A DNA stretch of 64,000 nt from Dermacentor variabilis (Eukaryota > Arthropoda > Arachnida > Ixodida > Ixodidae), in contig NW_027460390.1 in the NCBI RefSeq assembly GCF_050947875.1, forward strand, positions 1,488,001-1,552,000, in the 5' to 3' direction. A model generated the notes under the pieces. That model saw nothing but the letters and a program-made list of their open reading frames with translations. It had not been told where the DNA came from and did not search any database. Made by a program: the position numbers and the translations under genes. Of this stretch, positions 11,516 through 22,640 are shown piece after piece (the first letter of the stretch is position 1; each line of letters begins with the position of its first letter).

Positions 11516-13345
11516 ATTTCATTTTTATTTATTTTTCGTTCTTACGTGAATTGTAAAAAAAAATGTTGGGACCCGTAGCCAAAGGCTAGTGTGGGCCCAT
11601 ACTCAATATACATACATTAGCAGCTACAAAATTCAGTACATGTCTACAACCTAGTGATAAAATTTAAACAGTTAAGCGATCACACACACACGTGCAACCA
11701 ACAAAAGAATGCAGTAGATGCAGTAGCACATACGTTGACCGCACGTGTTACGAGAGACTGGTAAGTTAAAATTTATATTTGTTGGATTCCTTGTATTATG
11801 GTTAGGTATGATGAACAAGTCTGGCAACGAGTGATTTCGGTGTAGAATGTTGTTAATCAAAATCGCAACTTTCATTTCGGATGCCAGGAGAAATGATAGT
11901 ATGCCGAGATGGCTGACTAGCATGGTGTTATCATGAGGGTTTGTGTAGGTTATAAACGCAAGGCCCTTTTTTGTAGCCGAATAAGCGGATCTACTTAGGT
12001 TTACCGCAGTATACGATGTGGCAATGGAAGAGAGAAAAGTAGATAATCTTAAGTATGTAAAGAATAAATTCCGCTCTACCTTTAATTAGTACATAGCAAG
12101 CAGGAGCTAATTTCGAGCATATACTGGATATATGTGGTCTCCGCTTTAGGTTGCAATGTAATAACACTCCTAAGTATTTTACGGCGTCTAACTTCTCTAT
12201 AGTAGCAGCTTCAAGATAAATTTTCGCGCCTGTTGTGTCACGTTTAGAACATCGGGAGTGGAATACCAAGTGTTTAGTTTTATCTCCGTTTAGTGTTAAT
12301 TTATTCCACCTACGTAAACCAAGTTGATATGTTTGATAACTCGCAATTTATACTTCTCTGCAATTGATTAAGGGATTTACCTGAAAACTATTAGTGTGGT
12401 ATTGTCATCGTAAATAACCGCTTTTGATTATATTAGTGCTGATGGAAGGTCATTAACATGTAACGAGAACAGTATGGGTCCCAAAATTGATCCCTGTGGA
12501 ACGCCTGTCACAATAGCGTTACATTGAGAGGAAAAGCGGCCACGACTTGCATATTGCTTACCTCCGCTTAAGTAGCTACAAAAGAGGTTCATAGTAGTTT
12601 CGTTAAAACCGTAGACCTGTATTTTTTTAGAAGTACGGAGCTAATCACTGTGTCGAAGGCTTTATTTAAATTTAAAAATGTTCCTACCGCAAATTCATTT
12701 TTGCGCAGTGTTATGTTTATGAGTTAGTTCTAGCACCGCTGATGATGTTGATCGATTGGATCGTAATCCATGTTGGCAATCGGTTAGAAGCTTGTTTGCG
12801 TTTAGGTAGTGTTTTAATTGAGCAGCAATGACCTTCTCAAATACAGTATTTATATTGCTGACCACAGAGATAGGTCGATAGCTTCCAGGGTCATTGATGT
12901 CACCACCTTTACGCAGAGGAGAAACTCTTCCGATCTTTAAAATGTCAGGGTATGTGCCTGGGCTCATGGAGTTATTAAATATTTTTGTAAGTACTGGCGC
13001 AAGAACATCAATGTCTTCTTTCAAAGCTTTTACGGTAATGTCATCGTAGCAAGCAGCTTTGTAGCAAGGCATGTCATAATATAGTCGAGGTTACAGTATG
13101 CTTGTCCACTTGCTCCATGCAAAACGTACTAGGGATGACCGGGATATTGAAATTATTCTTACTGGCTGGAATACAATCAGCTAACTCTGGAAGTATGCTA
13201 GTAAAGTATACATTAAAGGTTTTGGAATATTTGGCATCAACCTGTTCAGGGGTTATCTGCTTTTTAACCGGCCCATCAATGACACCTCTTACAACCTCCC
13301 ACATTTTTTTTAGTATTGCATTGTGCTTGTTGCATTAACAAAGTG
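11516..13345 (-). mobile_element. CR1/Jockey-like LINE D, 5'-truncated, nested in Gypsy
   Basis: Minus-strand RT remnant. From the upper end: a linker (13,304-13,074), the RT N-terminus with SYRPISVVSN and a FEKVI stretch (about 12,830-12,890), HGLRSNRST (about 12,760), GSILGPILF-type sequence (about 12,480), DDNTTLIF (about 12,390) and VKYLGVLL (about 12,170). The C-terminus reaches about 11,670, with a 3' UTR and an A/T-rich tail at about 11,520. It interrupts a Gypsy integrase and inserted in the opposite orientation. Copy 2 (49,619-51,255) has lost about 170 bp of the upper end. Confidence 0.78.
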
Positions 13346-13735
13346 TTTTATTCTTTTTTTCCGCCTCCGGATTACAGCCACGACGTGGTCACGTGACATG
13401 GCCCTGGCCCGTACCGTGTCTTGCGCCAAGTGCCCGATGTCACATATGAAATCACGCCTCTCGATTCCACCACGTCTCGACCTTCCGCCGATGTCGTCCA
13501 CGTCACCCGCCTCAAGCGATGCCAGTCGGGCGATCGAGCGAGCACCGGGACGGCGCATTCACCGCCGGGGTCCATGTGACCAAGCACAGCCAGAGATGAA
13601 GCTTAGCACAGAAGTCGACGATGCTCGATGATGTCGCGCGGCCTGGCTTCCACATTGTGTGCCAGTGAATACTTTGTAAATACCTCGTAAATATATATTA
13701 AACCTCTCTTCTCCCCGCAACAATACACGTTATCC
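13346..13735 (+). pseudogene. Ty3/Gypsy integrase C-terminus and probable LTR remnant, part 2
   Basis: Plus-strand sequence at about 13,370-13,540 encodes the integrase tail. In copy 2 it is more legible as GPGPYHVLRQ followed by DVVHVTRLKR, matching the GPF/Y module. After it comes a stretch ending with TAAATATATATTAAACC and CCCCGCAACA, which could be the end of an LTR, but I cannot identify a TG start. It is the other half of the fragment at 11,051-11,515. Confidence 0.7.
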
Positions 13736-16588
13736 CAGTCCTCCGCATACAATGTTCTTAAGGCATGTACGCCTCATGCAATAATGCATGCGGCACAGTT
13801 TCCGTAACATCCTATTGTTTATGGAACTCGTGCGGGCTGCTTCACGCTGCTTAAAATTTCGCTATGAAGTTCTCATGTGTCTGCTATCTTTCTCTGCGCT
13901 GTTACGGCTTATAGGATTCTGGCAATACCATAATTGTCGAACTGGCATCCGCAAGGAGGTAAGAAAACGACGTGAAAGCATTCGGTGTTTGGTAGGTGCG
14001 GTCCAACATTAGAACACTGCAAAACATATCCGGGTACGCAGCAGTTGCCTTGTCCATCGACATCGCGGCTTTCAGCTGTCGCTACAGCGCGGCGGCCTGT
14101 GATCCTAGTGACACTGCAACTGGCGTACTGCGAAGTTTCCTCTTGATTTCAGCCAAGCTGCACACTCTACGCAGAAGTTAACATGCGTAGGAAACTCGCG
14201 TTCAGTTTACTACATTGTAAAAGGCATCGGTCGCCAAGGGCAGAGACCAAAACACCTGACGTTGGCAGCTGACGGTGGTAGCCACCAGGTAGAATAGGCG
14301 ACGGAATGTGCCACGTATAGGATACCACCTATCATTTCGCCTTTTCTGATGGGGAAATTCGCAATCGTGGAAAATTCGTCTTGCACTTGAGCCAATATGG
14401 TCCTTCTTGATTCTCGCGCTGTTTTTTCCAGTCTGAACTGTAAAGAATCGAAGGAGAATTGACAGAACGTCCAAAACATGTTCTGTATTCACCTTTCGGC
14501 GATAAAAAAGTCAATATTCCGCACTCGTGCCATTGGGTATTTAAATGAAGCCAGCAAGACAGCATCTGCGGAGTTCCCGAAAAGTGAAAACCATGCGTAA
14601 GATTGTGCTGTTTAAATGTGGACCACACTCTCCGCCGTCATCATTTGGCACTCGTTTGCGCTGCCGCACATGTACGGAGGCTACCCTACAAGGGCTAAGT
14701 CATGGATTTATATAAATACAAGTTACGACTATCAATTCGCGCTTGTTTGGAAGTTAGACTTTGTATGATCACTATCGTAAACAAGCTGGACAATCTCGTT
14801 ACCAACTCTGTCTTCCTTCCATCGGCGGCCCACGTTGTGTCCTGCGAAAAAAAAAAGAACAAGCGCTATTCACATCATTTAAAATCAGGAATAGAACAAA
14901 AAACAAGCTCGGAAGAAAGACTCGTCGTTCTTGTGTCTCGTGTCTTGCGTTTTTCTCCGCCCCTGTTCATTTCGCTTTCGCTAATTGTGCACCGATAACG
15001 ACTTGCCCACTCACCGTTGTCGCAACGCAAATTTAAAAATCGCTCGCATTTGAGCGCGAGCCTTGAGTTCGCGGAAATTCTATTCTTCGTCGTTTTTGGT
15101 TCCGTCGCGCAGTCAACCTCGCGCCTCGCGAAGGAATCCCGAGACAGCGTGCCACGGGCAACGCGTGCCCACAGAATCGCGCAGATGATCGTGCGAACCA
15201 CGCGACCGAAGATCCAGCACCTTGGCTCCACGGATTTCACCCAACACTGCGTCCAAACCTAGAAGCGGCGCAACTACGCGGTGGATGATGCCAAAGGACC
15301 TGACGCCACGGCAAAGCTCCAACGGAAGCGTAAGACCCTTACTTTGCTCGCTGCTTCGTCGGTCAAGGGGGCAACGAAAACCTTTCTCACACGCCGTGCT
15401 GGCTTAGCTGCTATATCGCCCCCTGCTTCTCAGCACGAGGTCGTGGATTCGATTTTTTCCTCGAGGTATAGCGTACTATAATGATAGCCGCATTGCTACT
15501 GTCGTACACGCGGAAGATATTTTGGAATAAATGCAAGTGCGAACAAGAGAAAATAATCGCAACACCCGTTCTATGTAACAATATATCGCTGAGTATTATC
15601 TGCACTCGTTCCGTATACGGTGCTTAAGCATGTTCTCGACCCAAATTCACACTGCGGTGAATTAATTAGGCTACAGTTAAACATGAATGTCAAGCTGGGA
15701 ATGCAATAACGTGGCCTAGTACCTTTCAAATTGTTCGCGTTTGAATTTATGCTGTTAATACCTAAGAATATAGACATGGCTGACGCCAAGAACGTATCAC
15801 ATTCCAGCAGCACACGGAAAAACACAGAAATATGCGTATCGTGTGACCTTTTGCCTTTGTCACTTCACATACACCTATAGCATACTTGTATATACAACGC
15901 CGCGATATGTATTGACGTAGTGAAAGGCCTAACCGACAATTTGACGCTTCCTGAATAGAGCAGGCATATTCACAGCTAATACCCAAATCTGAAGCTTTAC
16001 TTACCGGTATTCATTCGGTATTGAAAATGTTCTTTTATATACAAAAATGCAGCTAAGGTTTTGCTTTGGGCAATGACGTTGACGTTGTGCTTGAAGAAAT
16101 GATAGCTTTTGATATTCGCACGTCGGTTGTCACAATTCTGCGGCAGTGGAGCGCCGGCAACGAGACATTCTCTGGCACTCGAAACTGTCCCGGAGAAGGA
16201 CTACGTAGACATCGCTTTTCTTTTCTGCGGCACATTGCACGATTTCCCTCGCATCCGCGTGGTTCTCGCTCTTCATATGGGTAACGACAGTGATAGTTGC
16301 TAAACTAACGCCTCACTGCCGTAAAATGCAGCATCTAAGTAGAGAAGCTGCACATCGTGATGGCACGAGCACCCCGCCGGCTGCCGTCAGTTTCAGTATA
16401 AGCATGCTAGTTAAAAAAAATGTATACACGCCAACTTTCTTAAATATGAGGTGAATATTAGGCTAATTTCGTAATGTTACTTGGTGTACTTACTCTTCAA
16501 AGAGACACAAACCATGCCTTAGCGATGTGCTATGTGAACAGCAGAGTGTAGTAACAGCACGACAGGTGTTTGTCCACAGGTCTGCAAG
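13736..16588. other. Non-coding interval shared by both copies
   Basis: No gene is supported. Short open frames differ between copies in ways that do not preserve protein. A tRNA-like SINE relic lies at about 15,393-15,470. The insertion site used by a Ruka in copy 2 is empty here (TTAAATGAAGCCAGCAA at about 14,540-14,556). Just before 16,589 a pyrimidine-rich TTTGTCCACAG could be an old splice acceptor. Confidence 0.55.
15393..15470 (+). mobile_element. Degenerate tRNA-headed SINE relic
   Basis: Reads CGCCGTGCTGGCTTAGCTGC, then CAGCACGAGGTCGTGGATTC, resembling the Ruka head with decayed A and B boxes. No body or clear target duplication is seen. The copy-2 equivalent at about 53,517-53,590 is slightly closer to the consensus. 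Confidence 0.5.
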
Positions 16589-17573
16589 ATGGGACCACGG
16601 AGCGGCCGCTTACGAGTGTCCCCTCAGTGCTTGGTCGGCAGCTGTCCTAGCGTGTGCCGGTCGGTCAACCAGCTCTTCTCCAACCTTCGCTCCGTGCGTA
16701 GCATCTTGGGCCATCACCGGTTGGACCTCGACAAGTCCTGCACGACCAGCGCAGTCGATGCGTGCTTCAACCTTGCGCAGCTGACCGTATGGAACAACTT
16801 CCTGTGGGTCATCATCATCGAGCTACGCGAAGGACAGCTGGCCCTGGCTTGGCTGCGCGGACGCGTGGTTCCATTGGCCTTCGGCAAGCAGCGTAGGCGC
16901 TCGTTCATTCTGGTTAACTGGTCGCTGATGGAGCACCACTCCATCGAGTTCGTGGTGGAGTGCGAGTGCCGCATGTCGGCAAAGCAGTTCCTGTTACGGG
17001 ACGGCCACGAGCTTAGCGAACACCTGAGGTACGCCAGGCTCTGCTACCACCTGCTGGACTACCCGACGAGGGACCTGGTGGACGCGCTCCGCTGCACAGT
17101 GACCACGCTCGATGCGCTGGAGATCGTGGGCGTGAGCATTCTGCGCGGGCTGCCAGACAGGTGCGATGCCATGCGCACGGTCGTCTGCCACGAGAATTAG
17201 AGCGACGTGCCCGAGGCTCACGCGTTGATGCGCTGATGCGCGTGCTACGCGGCAACGCCAGATCCACGTCCAGGAGCTGTTCCCGAGGGCCGACTCCTGG
17301 TACTTGCTGGCCGACCTCGTGTCCTGCATCGCACTCATGGAGGAGCTCGTCGTGAGCCCCTGTGCGACATGCACGTAGCGGTCGCTGCAAGGTTTCGCGG
17401 CGTTCTTCGTACTACTCGCCGGAAGGCACGCGACGCTCGAGACAATTGAGAAGTACAGCTTTGGAGCGAACGAGTTGGACCTCGAAGTCTTCTCCATTGC
17501 CCAGAGCGAATTGCTCGGTGGCCTGGCGCATTTGGATGCTTTTGCAGGTCAGCGCGAGATTCTCGTGATTTGA
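16589..17573 (+). pseudogene. LRR-like host gene remnant, decayed before duplication
   Basis: The first segment (16,589-17,200, 203 codons) reads smoothly and contains a leucine-rich-like stretch (LRYARLCYHLLDY, then TTLDALEIVGV). It closes at a TAG. A second segment in another frame runs from 17,259 (QIHVQELFPRAD) through LADLVSCIALMEELV, meets an in-frame TAG at 17,376, and continues to 17,573 (ELLGGLAHLDAF). Copy 2 has the same frame break and the same TAG, so the gene was already dead when duplicated. Of 32 nucleotide differences in the first 612 nt, 22 change the amino acid and 10 are silent, as expected for neutral drift. The pattern recalls the large F-box/LRR-like families of ticks, but the identity is not certain. 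Confidence 0.6.
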
Positions 17574-18674
17574 AAGGCGTTTTAAAGAGTTTTCGTTTGC
17601 TACTTTGGCCACTTTTGATGCATGAGTGATGTCGCACAATAAACAACGGGACATACATAGTGGCCCAAGTTGCCTATTAGATTAAGCCTTTAAGTTATGT
17701 GCCGGCTGCGATCTTTGCAAGCAGACTACCCTTGCCACTGGGTATATGCCCGAATCAGATTTGCATGTAAAAGGATTACGCACAATTAATTACTTGTAGT
17801 CAATTGACTTTAACCTCGCTAACTGAACCTCAATACGGCACGTATTCCCTCTCCTGCCCACACTCCGCCTTCCTACTTTGCGAGCGCGAGGAGGCACTGT
17901 AGCATCAAGACACCATTCTCGGCTCATCCACCCAAGCATTCGCTCGCACCTACAGCACACGGGGGGCGACCGGGGTGTTATGGCGCTTAGACTTTATGCG
18001 GAACGTTACCGCGACGCCGACTGCGAAAATTCGCCCAGCGTGTCGATCTAATTGTTATTGCAATAAAAGAACGTTTTACAGTTACGCTTGACGACGACGC
18101 GTGCGGTCAAATGGTTTCGTTTGCACTCGACTCTGCGTCACCCGCGCTCTTTCGCGTTTCAGCAGTTTCGTTATCGCGTACTGCTGCGCTGGTTTAGCTG
18201 GCTTGTGAAACTCGTACAAAGTGCAAGTAGCAGAGAACGAGACCCATCGCGACGACTCTCAAAGAACGTATTTATGATTCGCCGCCTGCTTTCCCTTTCT
18301 TTCTCGCCCACTCTGCTCTGAATCAGTCTTTGCTCGATTTCTGGCCGCGCTTTTGTGTTTAGAAACAGAAACCGTATTGCCAGCTGTCGCGCGCCACTAT
18401 TTTTATTCACTGACTGCAATAAAGGCGGTGTTGGTGTATGAATATTCCGTCTCCCCGCTCAGTGGCTGGTGTTTTGAATTGAGCAATAGTGGTTGGTAAA
18501 AGACGATTGAAGCTTTAGTGGCACAAAAGTATGTCGAACACAAACACCGGAGGCACACAAAAGCAAAGTTGCCAATAGTGCTGAGAAAGTTTAATTCTGG
18601 GAAATCTTTGTGCGTATTAAAAAAAGGAAGTTAGGACACTAAGCAAACTAAGAACAAAATCTTGGTGGCGCTTA
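17574..18674. other. Non-coding interval shared by both copies
   Basis: No gene, RNA or recognised mobile element is supported. Matches 55,731-56,835 with scattered substitutions. Confidence 0.5.
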
Positions 18675-18845
18675 ATTATTTAAAATTATTTGCGTTTAAC
18701 AAAGGAGATAAATAAAGGATAAATTAATTGAAATGAAAGTGGATGAAAAAGCAACTTGCCGCAGGTGGGGAACGATCACACAAGCTTCACATTTCGCGTG
18801 CGATGCTCTACCAATTGAGCTACCGCGGCGCCGTGTCCCCATCCA
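18675..18845 (-). mobile_element. tRNA-derived SINE, first copy
   Basis: On the minus strand the head reads GGTAGCTCAATTGGTAGAGC, a good A box, followed by an anticodon-arm-like TCGCA/TGTGA region and a weak B box (TGATCGTTCCC). It leads into a body containing CATCCACTTTCATTT. The missing or decayed B box and the absent U before the anticodon argue against a functional tRNA. A direct repeat of the same segment occurs 466 bp downstream. Confidence 0.7.
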
Positions 18846-19140
18846 CTTTGTTGGGTATTTATGTTTCCTTGTAGGACCCTGGGAGTGTTAGCCAGCGCCA
18901 CCACTGACACACCTTGACGGCGGGTGTGGAACATCCTTTCTGTCGCAGGCGTCACGAGAACGTGATCTTTTTGGGTGAAGGCAACCGGTCAATAAACCCA
19001 CGCATGCTAACTGACGCCATCAATGTTGCCGGATTCGAGACCCTCGTTACGTAATAAACGAGAAGAAAGGGGGTTAATCGAAGGCCCCATTTCTGTTAGT
19101 CATATCACAAGAAGTCAACTAACAGTGACACCAAGGACAA

Positions 19141-19261
19141 CTTAGGGGAAATTATTTGCGCTTAATAAAGGAGATAAAGAAACGATAAATTAATGGAAAT
19201 GAAAGTGGATGAAAAAGCAACTTGCCGCAGGTGGGGAACGATCACACAAGCTTCGCATTTC
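19141..19261 (-). mobile_element. tRNA-derived SINE, second copy
   Basis: Direct repeat of about 18,680-18,805 (the GAAAGTGGATGAAAAAGCAA tract is offset by 466 bp). Its tRNA-like head is cut short and continues into the inverted copy described as the foldback palindrome. Confidence 0.7.
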
Positions 19262-19333
19262 GCGCGCGATGCTCTACCAATTGAGCCACCGGGAAATGCG
19301 AAGGTTGTGGGATCGTTCTACACCTGCGGCAAG
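19221..19333. repeat. Foldback palindrome made from a tRNA-like head
   Basis: Arms of 41 nt at 19,221-19,261 and 19,293-19,333 are reverse complements with a few mismatches (CTTGCCGCAGG against CCTGCGGCAAG at the ends), separated by a 31-nt loop containing the A-box region. It looks like a head-to-head fusion of two SINE heads. Copy 2 keeps it at 57,381-57,493. Confidence 0.85.
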
Positions 19334-19469
19334 TGATTGATTTCACTGGGCAATCGCTGGACCATTGAAACAAAAGCGGTTGAACATGAGAGAGAAAGCT
19401 GAATTGTGGCGACTGTACATGAAGCATAACCTTGACTTAGAGCCAGCACGGCTAGCTTCGAACGTCAAC

Positions 19470-19700
19470 CGCAGTAGTACCTGAGTGTCTATGACGTTGC
19501 GCCGCTGAGCTCGAGGTCGAGAGTTTGATCCCGGCCATGGTGGTCATATTCCAATGGGGGCGGAATGGTGAAACGCTCGTCTACAGTGCAGGAACCCCAG
19601 GTGGGCATGCATCATCTAGAGTTGCCTGCTACGCCATGCCTTCCAATAATATAATCAATTTTGCGAGTAAAACCGCAGAATCTTCTTTTAATGTGACTCG
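19470..19700 (+). mobile_element. Diverged Ruka-related SINE
   Basis: Shows the order of the Ruka family with many changes: GCGCCGCTGAGCTCGAGGTC, a B-box-like TTTGATCCCGGCC, an ATTCCAATGGGGGCGGAATG body, AGGAACCCCAGGTGG, and an AT-rich end. It is shared with copy 2 (57,885-58,115), so it is older than the duplication and probably an older subfamily. Confidence 0.75.
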
Positions 19701-19729
19701 CATTCTTCGCTTTCTTGGGAGATTTTGAG

Positions 19730-19837
<108 letters not shown>

Positions 19838-19875
19838 ACTCGGACACAGCTGAGTGAGTGAGTGAGTGAGTGAAG

Positions 19876-21075
19876 AAATTTTATTGCAGGTCCGGCGAGG
19901 ACGCTAACTCGTCGCGCACCCAAGTTGTCTACCAGCTTGGGACACCAGGAATTCGCTCGTAGTCAGAGGCTGTTGTGGCCCTTTTATCGTCGTCATTCCA
20001 GCTTCGTCATCTGACTCTAGTCATGCTTCCCTCGTCACGTCGTCTTCGCCGACAGAGTGGTCAAGCTTGCCTAATAGCTTCGACCACAACGCGTTTTTGG
20101 TCGTGATGCCGCCAGGATGGTTGCTTCTTCGCCTTTTCAGCTTTGTCATCCGACTGTCGTCATGCCACCGGCGCGACGCTGTTGTAACGCTGTCTTCATA
20201 TCTTCGTTGTCATATCGTCGTCGAGATGCCGCCGTGGCCGTTCCGTCATCATTTCTCCAGCTTCGCCATCCGACTTTCGTCATGCCTTCGTCTTCACGCT
20301 ATCGCCCAAACGCCATCGTTGCCATACAGTTGTCGTCATGGAATCGTCACGCCATCGTCGTCATGCGGTCATCGTCATCCCATTGTCTCCACACTGCCGT
20401 CGTGCCAAGGTCTCAATTGAGTGGTCGTCACTCATTAGTTTCTATACCGTCGTCGTGATGTCGTCGTGGTCGTTCAGTCCTAGTTATTCTAACTTCGTCA
20501 TGCTACTGTGGTTGTGCTGTCTTCCTTAGACCCTCGCAATTGCCGTCATACTGATCTCGTCACGCTATCGTCTTACCATCGTAATCACTTCAGATATGTT
20601 ATCCCAGTATCGTAGTGCCGTAGTCGTTATACCGCCTTCCTCATCATATTGTCCTCATACCATTGTCACGCCATCGTCATCATTGAGTCGCCGTCATACA
20701 GCTGTCTGCATACATTTGGTACCATACCGTCGTCGTGCCGTCGCGGTCGTTCTATAGTCATCCTCTTAACTTCGTCATCCACCTGTCGTCATGCTGGCGC
20801 CGGCATGCCATCATCGTCGCACAGTCGTCGTCATCCGGTTGTTATCACATTGTCGTCTTGATAATGCCAAGCGAGTCATTTTATTGTAATTATGCGGCCT
20901 TCCTTTTATCGCGATCTTCATCGCGATCTTCATTATCGGTCTTCATGTTCTCGACGTCATACTGCCTTTGTTGTTCCACCGACGTTTATCCTTGTTCCTT
21001 CCATCGCCGTCAGAGCGCCGTCGTCATGGAGTAATTGTCGTGCCATCATTCTCGTTAGCAATTTTGCCAAGCAAG
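19876..21075 (+). repeat. Satellite-like array, GTCGTCAT strand bias (left arm)
   Basis: Degenerate array dense in CGTCGTCAT, GCCATCGTC and similar words on the plus strand. Apparent open frames rich in serine, histidine and arginine are by-products of this composition. It forms the left half of an opposed pair with 22,641-24,105. Copy 2 (58,230-59,640) has about 200 bp more near 59,290-59,500, so array length differs between duplicates. Confidence 0.85.
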
Positions 21076-22640
21076 TGGCATAGAAAAATTGGCCTATAAT
21101 GGATGCAGGGCGCGTCGCTCAAAGAAGAAGTAATTCAAGTATTTCATGATAACTACAAATTAGAAATAAACGATATTCAGCATTATGAATTGTCACAACA
21201 TCACTTGAATGATAATTGCATTACCGTCGACAACCATCTTCACATAGGTTCCGCCATAATTTTTTTCAAACGTATGCAAACTCGAGGGCTTCGGTACTAA
21301 CGGTAGAGTTAATCGCACTTCCGTTTTGTCGGGCATAGTGTCCAAGCTTCCTGGTTCCCGTTTTTGTCAAATGCATCTTACTCGCCGTTCTCAGCTCTTT
21401 TGGGAGGGTTCCAACATTCAGATTCCCTCTCTTGTGAGCGATGCTGCAACATCCTAAACAGAACCGATTCAGAGCACGCGGGAACCTTTAGCAACCACTG
21501 CTGATACTTTTCCGGTATCTAGACGTTAGTCGAGTGAGTAATGTCAGCCTTGGCTGTGTGCAAAGAAAGGGTACGCACTTGAATTTATTACTGCCGTCGA
21601 TGGGATACATGAGTGCTGTTAATGTTCGTCTCGTTCAACGAGGCTCAACAACAGAGAGGTAGCTGCAGCGGTGACGCCACGCACTATTCGTGAGACACAC
21701 CAATCCTGATGCGTTTCAAATGAGGACGCAACATCTTGCATGAGGTCACTGTCTTCCTATTTGGTAGAATGTTTTGATACAGTTTAGCTTCTATTGAAAG
21801 TTATAAATTTTCACTAAAATGTTAATCAGTATAAAAAAAGCGACCGAAAAACATAAATCAAAATGAGCGCTTGAATGGGCCAAGGTCGAACAGGTTGTTC
21901 TGTTATAGCTGCCTCTTGCGGTTGTTTGAAAACAAGTGGAAGTGGTAGGACTGAAGCCCAGTGAGACGTCTACGAGTTCTTCAGTGTCATTTTGCATTTT
22001 CTTTAGCTTGTTTGTAGGATCTGCAACCGCTTTTTTCATTGTCCCCCTTTGAGGGCCCAGTGGTTGAAGCTCAGACCAGCACAACGAGAAGCATATCTGG
22101 CGCTCCCCTACTTTTGCAAAATGGCACACCCCGCATGTGCTTAGTTCTGGAATTTCCCCTCCCATTACCTCGTAACACGGTGGGGATGCTTTACGATGCA
22201 GCTGCATTAGTTTTCGCTTTACAAGGGAAATATGTTTCAAGCTAGGAAATTAGCTCGGAGCTTGCTGCGCAAGTGGAAGATAGGATGTAGTAATTGTGGC
22301 TGCGGAGCATGCGATTTCTTGAGCGAACATCACAATAGGGTAGATTGCACATACGCTACTAGTGCATATGTGCTACTATTGCTGGCATTTCTATGGTGGG
22401 ATGTGCTCTTACGCTGCAAGACTGACCATAGCATTAGATATTTTAGCCACACTTTTAGATGAAGTAGGATTTTGAGCAGAGTATTGGATTAAAAAAGATA
22501 CAGTAGAACCTATATCACCATGGCTGTCGACGGTAATTGAATTCGCATTCAGGCAATGTAGCGACGAACCGGATTTCTCAAGTCAGTTTTATTTGAAATC
22601 GTTTGCGGTCATTCTGACACTTGCATAGCTTCAGTTACAT
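21076..22640. other. Spacer between opposed satellite arrays
   Basis: Not repetitive by eye. A minus-strand open frame at 21,791-22,240 is partly conserved in copy 2, but nearly every base difference changes an amino acid, so I do not call it a gene. No transposase or other recognisable protein is present. Confidence 0.5.

Noticed and set aside
15017..15407. Arginine/serine-rich frames in both directions, similar in copy 2
   Set aside because: Several overlapping frames on both strands are open because of GC-rich sequence; no domain recognised and differences are not codon-biased.
16714..17658. Minus-strand frames opposite the LRR-like pseudogene
   Set aside because: Shadows of the plus-strand frame in GC-rich sequence; no independent motif.
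18760..18840. Possible tRNA gene on the minus strand
   Set aside because: The A box is good but the B box is degenerate, the base before the presumed anticodon is wrong, and it is attached to a repeated body, so it is a SINE head rather than a tRNA gene.
20067..21034. Several overlapping serine/histidine-rich open frames in the left satellite array
   Set aside because: They arise from GTC/CAT-rich repeats lacking stops in several frames at once; composition is low complexity and frames are not preserved between copies.
21791..22240. 149-codon minus-strand frame with a cysteine-containing start, partly conserved in copy 2
   Set aside because: Nearly every visible difference between copies changes an amino acid, and the frame length differs; no known domain.
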